In this document: one piece after another, positions 25,501-33,269 of the stretch
How positions within the stretch are numbered: position 1 is the stretch's first letter
Layout of the letters: the number at the start of each line of letters is the position of its first letter
Assembly (NCBI GenBank): GCA_964604675.1
Contig: CAZSAT010000017.1
Coordinates: 18,311 to 82,310, forward strand
Direction of reading: 5' to 3'
Length of the DNA stretch: 64,000 nucleotides
Source of the DNA: CAZSAT01 sp964604675
GTDB taxonomy: Bacteria > Myxococcota_A > UBA796 > CAJQPC01
Position numbers and translations under genes: made by a program
The notes under the pieces: generated by a model
Told to the model about the DNA's origin: nothing
What the model saw: only the letters and a program-made list of their open reading frames with translations
Databases searched by the model: none

Positions 25501-25978
25501 GCGCCCACCACACGGACTCCACGTACGATCGGTGGTAGGTGACGTAGGCGTCGTCGGTGTCGACCCAGAAGCCGAGGCGATCGGTGAGGTCTTCCCACTC
25601 GCGCACGTAGGTGAAGACCGAGTCGATGCACTTCCGTGAGAAGGCCTCGAGCCCGTAGGCCTCGATGGCCTCCTTGCCGTGGATGCCCAGGTTCTTCTCG
25701 ACCTCGACCTCGACGGGCAGCCCGTGGGTGTCCCAGCCCGCCTTCCGGCGGACGTGGTAGCCGCGCATCGTGCGGTAGCGCGGGAAGAGATCCTTGATGA
25801 CCCGGGTGAGGACGTGGCCGTTGTGAGGCGTGCCGTTGGCCGTGGGCGGTCCTTCGAAGAAGACGAACTCCGGGCGTCCCGCGCTCTCCTCGAGGCTGCG
25901 CTCGAAGATGCGCTCGCGCTTCCAGAAGGCGAGCACCTCGGCCTCGAGGGCCACGGGCGACTTGAGCTCTTCGAACAT
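22559..25978 (-). CDS. ileS: Isoleucyl-tRNA synthetase
   Basis: Charges tRNA-Ile. The 1139-residue length and C-terminal extension fit the second (eukaryote-like) bacterial type of IleRS. The signature HIGH is HNGH in GTPHNGHVLTR near residue 53, and the KMSKS loop is KESKS in MEGKKESKSKGNY. The editing domain is inserted in the Rossmann fold and contains GLVHTAPAFGEDD. After the anticodon-binding helices a C-terminal beta domain extends to residue 1139. The ATG has GGAGG about ten bases upstream, and a GGTTAG element lies 23 bases before it. The gene is divergent from the DUF2314 gene and couples closely to the split-barrel gene downstream. Confidence 0.95.
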   Translation of the reverse strand: MFEELKSPVALEAEVLAFWKRERIFERSLEESAGRPEFVFFEGPPTANGTPHNGHVLTRVIKDLFPRYRTMRGYHVRRKAGWDTHGLPVEVEVEKNLGIHGKEAIEAYGLEAFSRKCIDSVFTYVREWEDLTDRLGFWVDTDDAYVTYHRSYVESVWWALSQLFEKGLLYQGHKVVWWWPQGGTALSAGEVGQGYKTVDDPSITVRFKLADEDASLLAWTTTPWTLPSNTAITVNEELDYAYVRAGDEVLVVAHGLVGKVEGEVVKVVKGADLVGRRYEPLYRFAEPEGGDAWRIIPGDFVSLEAGTGLVHTAPAFGEDDFAAAKQNGIGMLQLIAPNGCFVPGTGFLEGTFCKDADKEIIAELKGRGALFSRETYRHDYPFCWRKDDDPLIQYARPAWFIKTTAKNAEALANNQAVDWQPQHIQEGRFGDFLRNNVDWALSRERFWGTPLNIWVCEACEHRVAPPSTAAILERNPDAFDPKVDTHLQVHRPWIDQVTFDCDRCDGTMRRVPEVIDCWFDSGCMPFAQWGFPHQGVDDFKRSFPADFISEAVDQTRGWFYSLLMISTLVFDDETCARFDMEPVGLPRPYRHCTVLGHVCDMEGKKESKSKGNYTSPDLVMLGSARLKVHVDASLSEGELGMHPMQVKSLNLSPKDRMTVRSGDLALALAPVAVQLAGKDTVHLSRADAATLEAPATILLEPPFAAPGADAFRWLFYASNPPWSNTRLSIRAIRELQREFLIRLKNVHSFFCIYADIASFSPGDRSGWRPVAQRAPLDRWILGELDALSASVVASMDRFSLYEAARELQGFVEGLANWYVRRSRRRFWGEGQDLQDALWTLYEALTTYSRLIAPFVPFTAEALHQSLVAGPVPGAPASVHLCSYPTGGDAADPALAEEMALVRELASLGLAARKGIGVRVRQPLSALEVVLAEPSWKGRIDALMPLLRAELNVREVRFSQRAEDFVSFTVKPNYKALGKRLGKDMKACAAALRQMPGAQVRAAVLAGGLELQLPSGPVTLSEDDVVVEVNALDGLEAAGSATAVVALHSQLDDDLLEEGLAREVVNRVQGLRKELDLSYTDRIVLGIGGDAAVVAAVSRFRDHIAGETLVRSWTDAPTAAAATLCGDVDGRALWVHLERA

Positions 25979-26001
25979 GGCGAGGCCTCCGAGGGGCCTC
26001 C

Positions 26002-26007
26002 CTAACC
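26002..26007 (-). promoter_or_regulatory. GGTTAG element upstream of ileS
   Basis: GGTTAG on the minus strand, 23 bases before the ileS ATG. Here a short leader with a GGAGG ribosome site separates it from the start codon, unlike the tighter spacing at hemB or proB. Confidence 0.35.
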
Positions 26008-26105
26008 CTCGTGCCGGTGGCGGAACACGCTGCGCGCGGTGTCACCATTCTTCGCGGTATGAAGAAAGTGCCTGGGGCAGGCGTCGTCGGCCGCGGAGGT
26101 TCTCC

Positions 26106-27482
26106 ATGCCCGTGCTCGAAGCCGTCTCCACCGCGCTGTTGGCCGGTGCCCCCCCAGCACTCGTCGACGACGCGCGCATGAGCGTGGCCGTCTACTGCCC
26201 CACCACCTGCGACGCCGAGGCCGTGTTGAAGCTCGGCCAGGACCTGCAGGCGTCCTTCGACGTGGCCGCGGCGCTGCCGTCGAAGGCGAGCGAGCCGGTG
26301 TTCGTGATGGCGGCACTCCCCACCGAGTCGTTCGGACGCCCCGACCCGGCCTCGCTCGACACCTACGGCATCGGCCTGTCGGCCCTCGATCGCACGCTGC
26401 TCGCCGCGTCGGCCGAGGTGGTGGTCGTCGAGGCGGCCGCCCCCCGAGACGGCGCGGTGACGAACAACGCCGCGCTCAACCGCCAGATGGCCGCCTTCGC
26501 GGCGAGCCAGGGCGGCGTGCTCGAGGACCTGGAGTCACGAGAGCTGTTCGGCCGCGAGGCCTGGCAGGAGCTGCGCATCGAGGCCGCCGACGCGCGCCGG
26601 GTCCAGGATCTGTTCCGCGTCGAGGTCTACGGCGACGGGGAGTGGGAGCGCCTGAGCACCCACGGACTCGTCAAGTTCGGCCTGCACGAGATCGTGGTCG
26701 ACGAGGTGTACGGCGACTTCGCCGACGATCTGGCGGCCGCGACTGTGTTGATGGCGGCGTACGCGCTCGACCGAGGGCCCTGGACCGGTGGGCCGGTGAC
26801 CCTCGACGTGAGCCAGGTCAGCCAGGCGCCCACCCGCGCCTGGCTGGAGGGCTTCGTGTGCACGGAGGACGCGCCCGGCACCCAGCAGGCCGGCACGGGG
26901 CGCGCCAGCCTGAGCTTCGCGGCGGCGGACGCGCGCGAACACGACGGCGATGCGGCCATCGCCAAGCCCGTGTTCGGCGATCCCTCGATGGAGCCCGCCG
27001 AGCGCATGGGTCAGTTCCTCGACGACCTCTGGGGCTACGGCTGCCGTGGCGACGGCGTGACGGAGGCCACGGCGGAAGCCGCTGAGACGGAGCAGCCGCT
27101 GGCGCTCCCCGGCCCCACGGGCGCCACGCTCGACCAGAGCACCCCAGTACCCGCCCCGTCCCTCGAGGCCGCGCACGAGCAAGCCGCGGCCACCTTTCGC
27201 TCGTCCGTGAAGTCCCGGTGGAAGGGGGGAACGCTGCCCGCAGGCACGCGGCTCATGGTCAAGGGCCCCTTCCGCGGGTCCAAGGGCGCGGTGGAGTGGA
27301 TGTGGGTCGAGGTGGCCGTGTGGGACGCCGCGCTGCTCCAGGGCGAGCTGCTCAACGAACCGATCGGCCTGCCGGATCGGCACGCCGGCGACGCGGTCGT
27401 GGTCGACGAGAGCGAGGTCTTCGACTACCTGCTGCGCTTCCCGGATGGTACGGAAGAAGGAGCGCTCACGGAGGGCCTCTGA
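26106..27482 (+). CDS. DUF2314-containing protein
   Basis: A 458-residue protein whose ATG is six bases after GGAGG. The C-terminal 90 residues match the DUF2314 pattern (RSSVKSRWKGGTLPAGTRL, VEWMWVEVAVWD, ending in a VFDYLLRFPDG strand). The N-terminal part is a mixed alpha/beta region that begins after VDDARMSVAVYCPTTC and resembles the N-terminal domain often joined to DUF2314, with a Pro/Ala linker at about 325-365. DUF2314 proteins may bind or modify other proteins but have no established function. No signal peptide is obvious. It overlaps the metzincin lipoprotein gene that follows, at a CTGA junction. Confidence 0.75.
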   Translation: MPVLEAVSTALLAGAPPALVDDARMSVAVYCPTTCDAEAVLKLGQDLQASFDVAAALPSKASEPVFVMAALPTESFGRPDPASLDTYGIGLSALDRTLLAASAEVVVVEAAAPRDGAVTNNAALNRQMAAFAASQGGVLEDLESRELFGREAWQELRIEAADARRVQDLFRVEVYGDGEWERLSTHGLVKFGLHEIVVDEVYGDFADDLAAATVLMAAYALDRGPWTGGPVTLDVSQVSQAPTRAWLEGFVCTEDAPGTQQAGTGRASLSFAAADAREHDGDAAIAKPVFGDPSMEPAERMGQFLDDLWGYGCRGDGVTEATAEAAETEQPLALPGPTGATLDQSTPVPAPSLEAAHEQAAATFRSSVKSRWKGGTLPAGTRLMVKGPFRGSKGAVEWMWVEVAVWDAALLQGELLNEPIGLPDRHAGDAVVVDESEVFDYLLRFPDGTEEGALTEGL

Positions 27483-28543
27483 TCCCGACCATCCTGGCGG
27501 CCCTGGCGTGCGGCCCGATCGACATGAAGCGGGCCAACGTGCAGTCCGACGCCGACGGCCGCGCCACGCTGAGCTTCACGGTCAGGGACCGCCACGCGGC
27601 GCTGTCGCTCACCGTGTCGAGCCTGGAAGCCCTGCTGAGCGTCGAGGCGGTGACCGATCCCAGCGGCACGATCGTTCTCGACGGCGCCGCGTGGGCCGCC
27701 AGCGACCAGAACCTGACCCTGGCGGTGGAGCCCTGGTACGTCGACGCGGTGGTCAACTGGCCGGTGCGGAAGGTCGACCCGGGTCTGAGCGCCGGCACGT
27801 GGACCTTCGACGTGCTCACGACCTGGACCGACGGAAGCGCGGTGCCGAGCGCCGACGTGGCCGGCAGCCTGGCACTGAAGGAGGACGACGACCTCTCCAC
27901 CGGCGCCCTCGACGTGGTGGTCCGCTACGCGGCCGACCTGGAGGACGACACCGCGCTGACGACCGCCGTGGAGCAGGCCGTGACGGAGTGGCAGGCGATC
28001 TGGGCTCCGGCCGGCGTGAGCGTGAACGTGCGCTACGAGCGCGCCGACGACCTGCCTGCCACCTTGCCCTACCCGGGCTTCTCCGAGGGCCTCTACGACC
28101 TGCAGTCCAGCTACGCCGACCGCGGCGAGCTCACCTTCATCGTCGGCGAGACCATCGAGAACGAGCTCCTGTACCTCGGCGTGGCGGGCAACATCCCGGG
28201 CAGCCTGTTCTGGACCGACCGCAGCGTGGTGACCCTGGCCTGGCTGGCGCACGCGGGCGGGGATGCCGTGCTCGACGCCGGCGAGATCGCCGTGATGGGG
28301 CAGACCATGGCGCACGAGGCGGGCCACTACCTGGGCCTCTTCCACCCCGTCGAGGACGGCTTCGCCGCGTGGGACGCCCTCGACGACACCCCGGAGTGCT
28401 CGGGCTCGCGCAACTGCCAGAACAACCTGGGCGACAACGTGATGTACTACGCAGCGATCTGCAGCCTCTCGGAGTGCGAGACCCAGACCGAGCTCACGGG
28501 CGACCAGGCCGGCGTGCTGCAGCGCTTCGTCGGGGTGCTGTAG
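27479..28543 (+). CDS. Metzincin zinc metallopeptidase lipoprotein, probable CTG start
   Basis: A 354-residue exported peptidase. The zinc motif HEAGHYLGLFH (HExxHxxGxxH) and the Met-turn NVMYY identify a metzincin, close to the pappalysin or matrixin-like group; a Cys pair (CSGSRNC, CSLSEC) lies after the zinc site. The N-terminal half is a beta-rich domain with an Asp-rich EDDDLSTG linker. No ATG, GTG or TTG begins the signal-like segment LIPTILAALACGP; the only codon well placed after GGAGG and in the coupling position is CTG at 27479-27481, overlapping the previous stop as CTGA. An ATG at residue 16 would remove the lipobox (Cys 11). Confidence 0.7.
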   Translation: MIPTILAALACGPIDMKRANVQSDADGRATLSFTVRDRHAALSLTVSSLEALLSVEAVTDPSGTIVLDGAAWAASDQNLTLAVEPWYVDAVVNWPVRKVDPGLSAGTWTFDVLTTWTDGSAVPSADVAGSLALKEDDDLSTGALDVVVRYAADLEDDTALTTAVEQAVTEWQAIWAPAGVSVNVRYERADDLPATLPYPGFSEGLYDLQSSYADRGELTFIVGETIENELLYLGVAGNIPGSLFWTDRSVVTLAWLAHAGGDAVLDAGEIAVMGQTMAHEAGHYLGLFHPVEDGFAAWDALDDTPECSGSRNCQNNLGDNVMYYAAICSLSECETQTELTGDQAGVLQRFVGVL

Positions 28544-28558
28544 CGGCTATGAGAGCCC

Positions 28559-29437
28559 ATGCTCACCGTTGCTCCTCGCGTGCCAACCCGACGCCCAGGA
28601 CACCGGCACCTCGACCTTTCCCGAGCTCGAGGCGATCCTCTACGACGTCTCCGACCCCACCGCCCCCGAGTCACCGACGTCTTCAGCGAGGGCGGCAACG
28701 GAGGCTACATCTGCAACGACGAGAGCGTGGTCCTCATCGGCGAGTCCCACTGGGCCGACGTGTACGACATGAGCGGCATGGCAGCGCCCGTGCACCTGGG
28801 CGCCGCGAGCTCACCGGGGATCTGGACACCATCACGCCCTAGGGAAACGTCGCCATCCTACGCGTCGACGACGACGCGGTGGACGATCAGGCGTCGGGGT
28901 GATGCCCTGGGCCGCCGAACCCGATGTCCGTCCACCGGAGATCCTGATCACCGACCCGGCCGACGGCGCCACGGACGTGCCCGTCACGGCGCGCATCGGC
29001 CTCGGCGTGAACGAGGTCGTCGAGCCATCGTCGGCGGTGGCGGGCAGCCGGCGTCTCTTCGACGCCCACGGCGAGGCGGTGCACGGCTGGGGCTCCGCCC
29101 ACGGGCACCGGCATGGGAGCGCTGCACTGGTCTGCGAACTTCGACGAGGTCCAGGACTTCGAGCGCGACCTCCGGGAGCACTTCGGCGGCACGGGGCTGC
29201 TCGACGACGAGGACTGGAGGGCGTACGAGGACCCGTGGGGCCCATCGAAGGGGGGACTCTCCTCCGACCTCGACGCGCTCGCAGCGTACCTGGAGAGCTT
29301 GGACAGCACGCCGCCACCTGCACGATGGCTCGGCCCCAACGCTCGAGGACGCCATCGAGCGGGTGGCCGAGGGCCTCGAGCTGGCGCTGACGACCAACGA
29401 GATCGCCGAGCTGGCCGCCTACGTGCGCGGGCTCTGA
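28559..29437 (+). pseudogene. Decayed LVIVD/Big_5/cytochrome-peroxidase-like lipoprotein gene
   Basis: Coding-like pieces of one protein occur in successive frames. They start with ATG at 28559, then a lipoprotein start (LLLACQPDAQDTG) shifted by one base near 28567, a propeller piece (DVSDPTAPE, then VTDVFSEGGNGGYIC) after a shift near 28670, a piece ending DLDTITP followed by an in-frame TAG near 28840, and a further shift near 28893 into PEILITDPADGATDVPV, an Ig-like Big_5 strand. Near 29110 the frame changes to GALHWSANFDEVQDFERD, and near 29325 to LHDGSAPTLEDAIERV. The last two pieces normally flank CxxCH heme sites in di-heme peroxidase-like proteins, but the heme section is absent. Several shifts plus a deletion point to true decay. 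Confidence 0.75.
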
Positions 29438-29443
29438 GGCTCC

Positions 29444-31225
29444 TCAGGGCTTGCTGGCCACCTCGGAGCTCGGGAGCACGAAGGCCGCGCCCAGGGACTT
29501 CCCGAGGCTCTCGAAGGTCGGCGCGCCCATGGCGACGTCGGCTCGACCGTCGGCATCGATGTCCACGCCGCTCGTCACCGAGTACCCCAGGCGGGCCCCG
29601 TGGTCCGGACCCTCGAAGCGACCGACGGCTTCATCCGCCGTCCACACCCCGGACACCGGGCCCATGAAGGCGTACACCGCGCCGCTGCTCTTGTCCTCGA
29701 ACGCGACGTTCGGCGCCCCGATCACCAGGTCGTGCAGCCCGTCGCCCGTGACGTCGCGGTCGGCCGCCACCGAGAAGCCGAGGGAGCCCCCTGCTTCGGC
29801 GCCCTCGATCATCGCGAAGGTGCTGCTCCCGCCGAGCTCGGCACCGAGCTGGTTCGTGGGCCCCGCCACGACGTAGACGCGGCCCGCGCCATCATCCGCA
29901 CCGGGGGCACCGACCACCACGTCGCTGTATCCATCCCCGTTGAGGTCGCCCGCCGAGAGCGCGTTGCCGGCCTGCTCGCCCTCCTGGGTGCCGAGCAAGG
30001 CGCCAGCCACGTCGGCGAGGCGATCGTGGGTGCCCGACAAGCCGGGATCGATGACGTAGGCGCCCCCGACCTCGTCCTCCGACTTGGCGGCCGTGGCGTA
30101 GACCGCACCGAGCAACAACGCGGGCTCACCGTCGCCATCGAGGTCGGCCGCGTGCCCGAGGGCGTAGCCCGCGAAGTCGGCGCCGGTGCCGTACCAACAG
30201 CTCTGCGCGTCGTCGAGGGTGCGCTCCTCCGTGCCGTCGGGCGCGAAGATGCAGGCGCCGCCAGAGAAGTCATCGCCCAGGTAGGGCGAGCCGACCGCGA
30301 GGTGGGCCTTGTCGTTGCCGTCCACCCGCCCGATGTGCGTGGCGGAGGTGCCGAGCCAGTCGCCGAGCGCGGTCGCGTAGACGACCTGGTCGCGCTTGAT
30401 CGGGCCGATCAGCCCGGGGCTCGACCAGGTGGTGGTGGAGCCGTCGAAGATCAGCAGGGCACCGTTGGCAGCGCCCGTGGAGGCGTTGCTCCCGTAAGGC
30501 ACTCCCAGGAGGAGGTCCGCGCCGGCATCCCCCCGAACGTCGGAGAGGACCGCCGCCGTGCCGAGTCCGATGCTCGCCGCGTCGCCTTGGATGACCGTGA
30601 GCTGGGACTGGTCGAAGGTGGTGGGGTCCGTGCCCCCGAGCACCACGGCCGCCGCGCCGTTGTCCTGGCCGGCCGGGTACCCCTCGGCGCCGATCAAGAG
30701 ATCGCCCATCCCGTCCTGGTCGACGTCGCCCGCCGCGATCGCCGAGCCAACGCGAGCGCCCGTGGCGTTGCCGCTCACGCGCACCAGCTTGTCCAAGGAG
30801 AAGACGCCTGCGCCGCAGCCGTCTACCAGCTCGTCGCAGTCGTTGTCCAGGCCGTCGTGGCAGGCCTCGATCTGATCGGGGTTCACGGAGGGCTCGGTGT
30901 CGTCGCAGTCCCCGTTCCGTTCGGCGTGGTCCGGCTGGTCGGCACACGAGCGGATGTCGGGATCGGCGCCGGTTCCGTACCCGTCGCCGTCGTCGTCGGT
31001 GTACCAGGCGGTGGCGTCGGCGGCTTCCTCGTCGAAGGTGCCATCGCAGTCGTCGTCGAGTCCGTTGCAGAGCTCGTCGGTGGGCACGCAGCCCGTGTCG
31101 TCACCGTGGATGCCCGTGTCGTCGGTCGGCGCGGCCGAGTCGACCGCCACCGAAGCGGTGTCCCTCTGCAGCCGGAGGACGTGCTCCGCGTCGGAGATCC
31201 ACGTGCACGCCAGGAGCATCAGCAT
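29444..31225 (-). CDS. MopE-like / FG-GAP repeat lipoprotein
   Basis: A 593-residue surface lipoprotein read from an ATG with AGGA upstream. The signal is MLMLLAC (Cys at 7), among the shortest in the window. A DTG/DDTG linker leads to two MopE-type putative metal-binding units near residues 50-130 (LCNGLDDDCDGTFDEE and HDGLDNDCDELVDGC around YTDDDGDGYG). The rest is a series of FG-GAP/integrin-alpha-like blades, each with a calcium-type DxDxDGxxD loop followed by LLIGAEG-type strands (DVDQDGMGDLLIGA, DLNGDGYSDVVVGA, DIDADGRADVAMGA), probably a seven-bladed propeller. Such proteins are common in myxobacterial and planctomycete surfaces. Function unknown, probably adhesion or matrix. Confidence 0.9.
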   Translation of the reverse strand: MLMLLACTWISDAEHVLRLQRDTASVAVDSAAPTDDTGIHGDDTGCVPTDELCNGLDDDCDGTFDEEAADATAWYTDDDGDGYGTGADPDIRSCADQPDHAERNGDCDDTEPSVNPDQIEACHDGLDNDCDELVDGCGAGVFSLDKLVRVSGNATGARVGSAIAAGDVDQDGMGDLLIGAEGYPAGQDNGAAAVVLGGTDPTTFDQSQLTVIQGDAASIGLGTAAVLSDVRGDAGADLLLGVPYGSNASTGAANGALLIFDGSTTTWSSPGLIGPIKRDQVVYATALGDWLGTSATHIGRVDGNDKAHLAVGSPYLGDDFSGGACIFAPDGTEERTLDDAQSCWYGTGADFAGYALGHAADLDGDGEPALLLGAVYATAAKSEDEVGGAYVIDPGLSGTHDRLADVAGALLGTQEGEQAGNALSAGDLNGDGYSDVVVGAPGADDGAGRVYVVAGPTNQLGAELGGSSTFAMIEGAEAGGSLGFSVAADRDVTGDGLHDLVIGAPNVAFEDKSSGAVYAFMGPVSGVWTADEAVGRFEGPDHGARLGYSVTSGVDIDADGRADVAMGAPTFESLGKSLGAAFVLPSSEVASKP

Positions 31226-31255
31226 GGCAGCTTCCTGCGAGAGCTCATCGGCCGC

Positions 31256-32107
31256 CTACCACCGCGCGACCAGGAAGGCCGAGGCCCCCAGCCCGGCGGT
31301 GACGGCCGCACTGGCTGCCCACCCCACGGTCATGGTGTTGGCCTGGCGTCGCAGACCGTCGAGATCGTCGTAGGGCGTGCTCACGTCGCGGTACTCGGAC
31401 GCGGCGCTCGACGCGAGGGCGTAGGTGACGCCCGTGAGGATGGCCATGCCGCCCGCGCCCGCCAACAGCCCCTTGTGCACGCCGCCACCCTCGCCCGGGG
31501 CGACCGGTGCCAGGTCAGGCAGAGGCGGTGGGACCGCCGCGATCACCTCGTCCTCGACCGACGTGTCGAAGGCCTCCAGAGCGTTCGCGGGCCAGAGGTA
31601 GACGCTCCCGCGGACAGCGCCGCGGGTGTCGATCGCCTGGGCCACCGTCGGCCAGGTGCGGGCGCGCTCCTGACCATCACGGCCGTCGAAGCGCCAGCTG
31701 CCGTCGTCGGCGAGCGCGGGAGCGGGCTCGCTCGACGCGATCGAGAGCGGGATGGCGTCGTAGTCCGCCAGGATGGGGTTGCCTGGCGGGATGAGCGTGT
31801 CGGGGAAGCGGTAGTCGGGCTGGATGGACCGCGCTGCGGCGAAGGCCAGCTTGGCGTCTTCACCCTCCTGGTCGACGAAGGCGCGCAGCCCCACGACCCG
31901 GTGCACGTTGGCCGAGGCACTCCGACTCAGGGGCTCCGACACACAGGGCAGGGCAGCCAGCAGCGTGTCCGTGGCCGCGACCAGGCCATCGATGTCGAGC
32001 TCGGCGTAGGCCGTCTCGGCGGCTTCCACCTGCCGGCTCAGATCCGACGAGGTGGAAGCGTCGTCACAGGCGCTCGCAGGGGCGACGAGCAGCGCGAACA
32101 GGATCAT
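31256..32107 (-). CDS. Exported protein with C-terminal membrane hairpin
   Basis: A 283-residue protein starting MILFALLVAPASAC, a signal peptide cleaved before or at Cys 14. The ATG follows GGAGG by eight bases. Residues 20-110 are helical and TPR-like (RQVEAAETAYAELDIDGLV, AKLAFAAARSIQPDYRFP). Residues 200-283 hold two hydrophobic segments (GLLAGAGGMAILTGVTYALA and WAASAAVTAGLGASAFLVA) separated by a short charged loop. This layout recalls the myxobacterial cell-envelope proteins that assess stored repeat or PEGA-type domains, but no family is certain. The FG-GAP lipoprotein gene follows on the same strand after 30 bases. Confidence 0.7.
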   Translation of the reverse strand: MILFALLVAPASACDDASTSSDLSRQVEAAETAYAELDIDGLVAATDTLLAALPCVSEPLSRSASANVHRVVGLRAFVDQEGEDAKLAFAAARSIQPDYRFPDTLIPPGNPILADYDAIPLSIASSEPAPALADDGSWRFDGRDGQERARTWPTVAQAIDTRGAVRGSVYLWPANALEAFDTSVEDEVIAAVPPPLPDLAPVAPGEGGGVHKGLLAGAGGMAILTGVTYALASSAASEYRDVSTPYDDLDGLRRQANTMTVGWAASAAVTAGLGASAFLVARW

Positions 32108-32128
32108 CGGGGCGCCTCCAAGGCGAGC

Positions 32129-32524
32129 TTAGTCCACGCAGTCGTGCGCTGCCGTGACGAGGTCCTCGAGAGCACGTTCGTGCGCCAACCAGTCCTCGAC
32201 CAGCGCCTCGTCCACCCCATGGTCGCGCAGCACCGTGCGCAGGATGGCGAGGCGGCGGCGGAAGTGCCCCTTGTTGATGTTCAGGGGCTTGTGGACGGCG
32301 TCCAGCGGGCGTCCGCCGTAGGTGTGGCGCCCTGGAGCCAGGCGCGAGGCCGCCAGCTGGACCTCGCGATCGAGGATGCGTTCGCGGTCGCGCCCCTCGA
32401 AGAAGAATCCGATGATCCGATCGTGCACGACCCGCTCCAGGAAGTCGTCCAGGAGGGTGCGCAGCACGGCTTCGCCGCCTAGGGCGTCGAGCGCGTCGGG
32501 AGCTCGGTCGAGGTCTGAGGCCAT
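32129..32524 (-). CDS. Truncated hemoglobin
   Basis: A 131-residue 2-on-2 globin. Landmarks are GGEAVLRTLLDDFLERVV for helices A/B, the Gly-Gly-containing SRLAPGRHTYGGRPLD loop, and the proximal His (F8) in NINKGHFRRR. It would bind heme and handle O2, NO or H2S. The usual Tyr at B10 (FY in most relatives) appears to be Leu here, which would change ligand stabilisation. The ATG at 32522-32524 lies eight bases after a GGTTAG element with no ribosome site. An extension further upstream would run across the divergent hydrolase gene and is not credible. Confidence 0.85.
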   Translation of the reverse strand: MASDLDRAPDALDALGGEAVLRTLLDDFLERVVHDRIIGFFFEGRDRERILDREVQLAASRLAPGRHTYGGRPLDAVHKPLNINKGHFRRRLAILRTVLRDHGVDEALVEDWLAHERALEDLVTAAHDCVD

Positions 32525-32532
32525 GACACGGG

Positions 32533-32538
32533 CTAACC
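32533..32538 (-). promoter_or_regulatory. GGTTAG element upstream of globin gene
   Basis: GGTTAG on the minus strand with exactly eight bases to the globin ATG, the same spacing as at hemB and at the kinase gene starting at 58224. The divergent hydrolase ATG is only seven bases away on the other side. Confidence 0.45.
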
Positions 32539-32545
32539 GAACCCC

Positions 32546-33268
32546 ATGGAGCCGCTCCGACGAGTCCAGCCCGGCGTGTGGCGCGCCGGTCCACGAAGAA
32601 GCCCTCGGGCCCCGATCCTCTGCGTGCCGGGCTTCCAGGGCGACGCACGGATCTTCGCCCCTCTGGCGGCCGCGCTGCCCGGACGCGTGCTCTGGGCGGT
32701 GGACCTCGGCGGCGGCACCGTCACAGAGGTGACCGGTCGCCTCCAGTCCGTGCTCGACCAGGCGGGGCGAAGCGAGGTGGTGACGGGGAGCTATGGCGGG
32801 CTGGTGGCCTGCGGTCTTCGCGGGTTGCGCAGCCTGGCCGCGGTGGGAACCCTGCCGGATCGCGCGTGGCTCCAGGGCGGCCTCACCCGCCAGCGCCGCC
32901 TGCTGCAGCGGCTGCCCGCGGGCGTCGTCGAGGCGATGTACCGGCACCACACCCGCCGCGCGGGAGCAGCCGACGGCCTGCCGGTGGCGTTGACGGCAGC
33001 CTTGGCGAGCGCCGGGCTCGACAAGTCCACCCTCGTCGCCCGCCTGCGCAGCCTCGAGACCTGGCCGTTCGCGCCACCGCCGGACGTGCCCCTGCTCTGG
33101 ATCGCCGGCGCGACCGACCCCCAGGTGCGCTGGACCGCCGCCGACACCCACGACGCGCTGGGGCCGCGGGCGACGTTCACGACCGTGCCGGGCAGCCACC
33201 GGCCCCACGCGAGTCATCCCGGAGCGCTGGTCGGTCGCCTCGAGGGCTTCTGGACCACGGGGGCCTGA
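32546..33268 (+). CDS. Alpha/beta-fold hydrolase, small
   Basis: A 240-residue serine hydrolase. The N-terminal strand APILCVPGFQGDARIF carries the oxyanion region, the nucleophile elbow is GSYGG at about residue 81-85, an acid is likely in IAGATDPQVRW, and the His in PGSHRPHASHP. No signal peptide is present, so it is cytoplasmic. Relatives include carboxylesterases and the menaquinone enzyme MenH, but the match is not specific. The gene is divergent from the globin gene and converges on tsaB, with one base between the stops. Confidence 0.75.
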   Translation: MEPLRRVQPGVWRAGPRRSPRAPILCVPGFQGDARIFAPLAAALPGRVLWAVDLGGGTVTEVTGRLQSVLDQAGRSEVVTGSYGGLVACGLRGLRSLAAVGTLPDRAWLQGGLTRQRRLLQRLPAGVVEAMYRHHTRRAGAADGLPVALTAALASAGLDKSTLVARLRSLETWPFAPPPDVPLLWIAGATDPQVRWTAADTHDALGPRATFTTVPGSHRPHASHPGALVGRLEGFWTTGA

Positions 33269-33269
33269 G

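Noticed and set aside
22574..25639. A 1021-residue open frame on the plus strand opposite ileS
   Set aside because: It is composition-driven: His/Arg/Val/Gly-rich with no motif, and it lies wholly antisense to a clear isoleucyl-tRNA synthetase gene.
26000..26060. Possible sigma-54 promoter (GTGGCGGAACACGCTGC) between ileS and the DUF2314 gene
   Set aside because: The spacing between the GG and GC elements does not fit the ten-base rule.
29600..32482. A 960-residue plus-strand frame covering the FG-GAP gene and its neighbour
   Set aside because: Low-complexity Arg/Val/Gly sequence spanning several real minus-strand genes.
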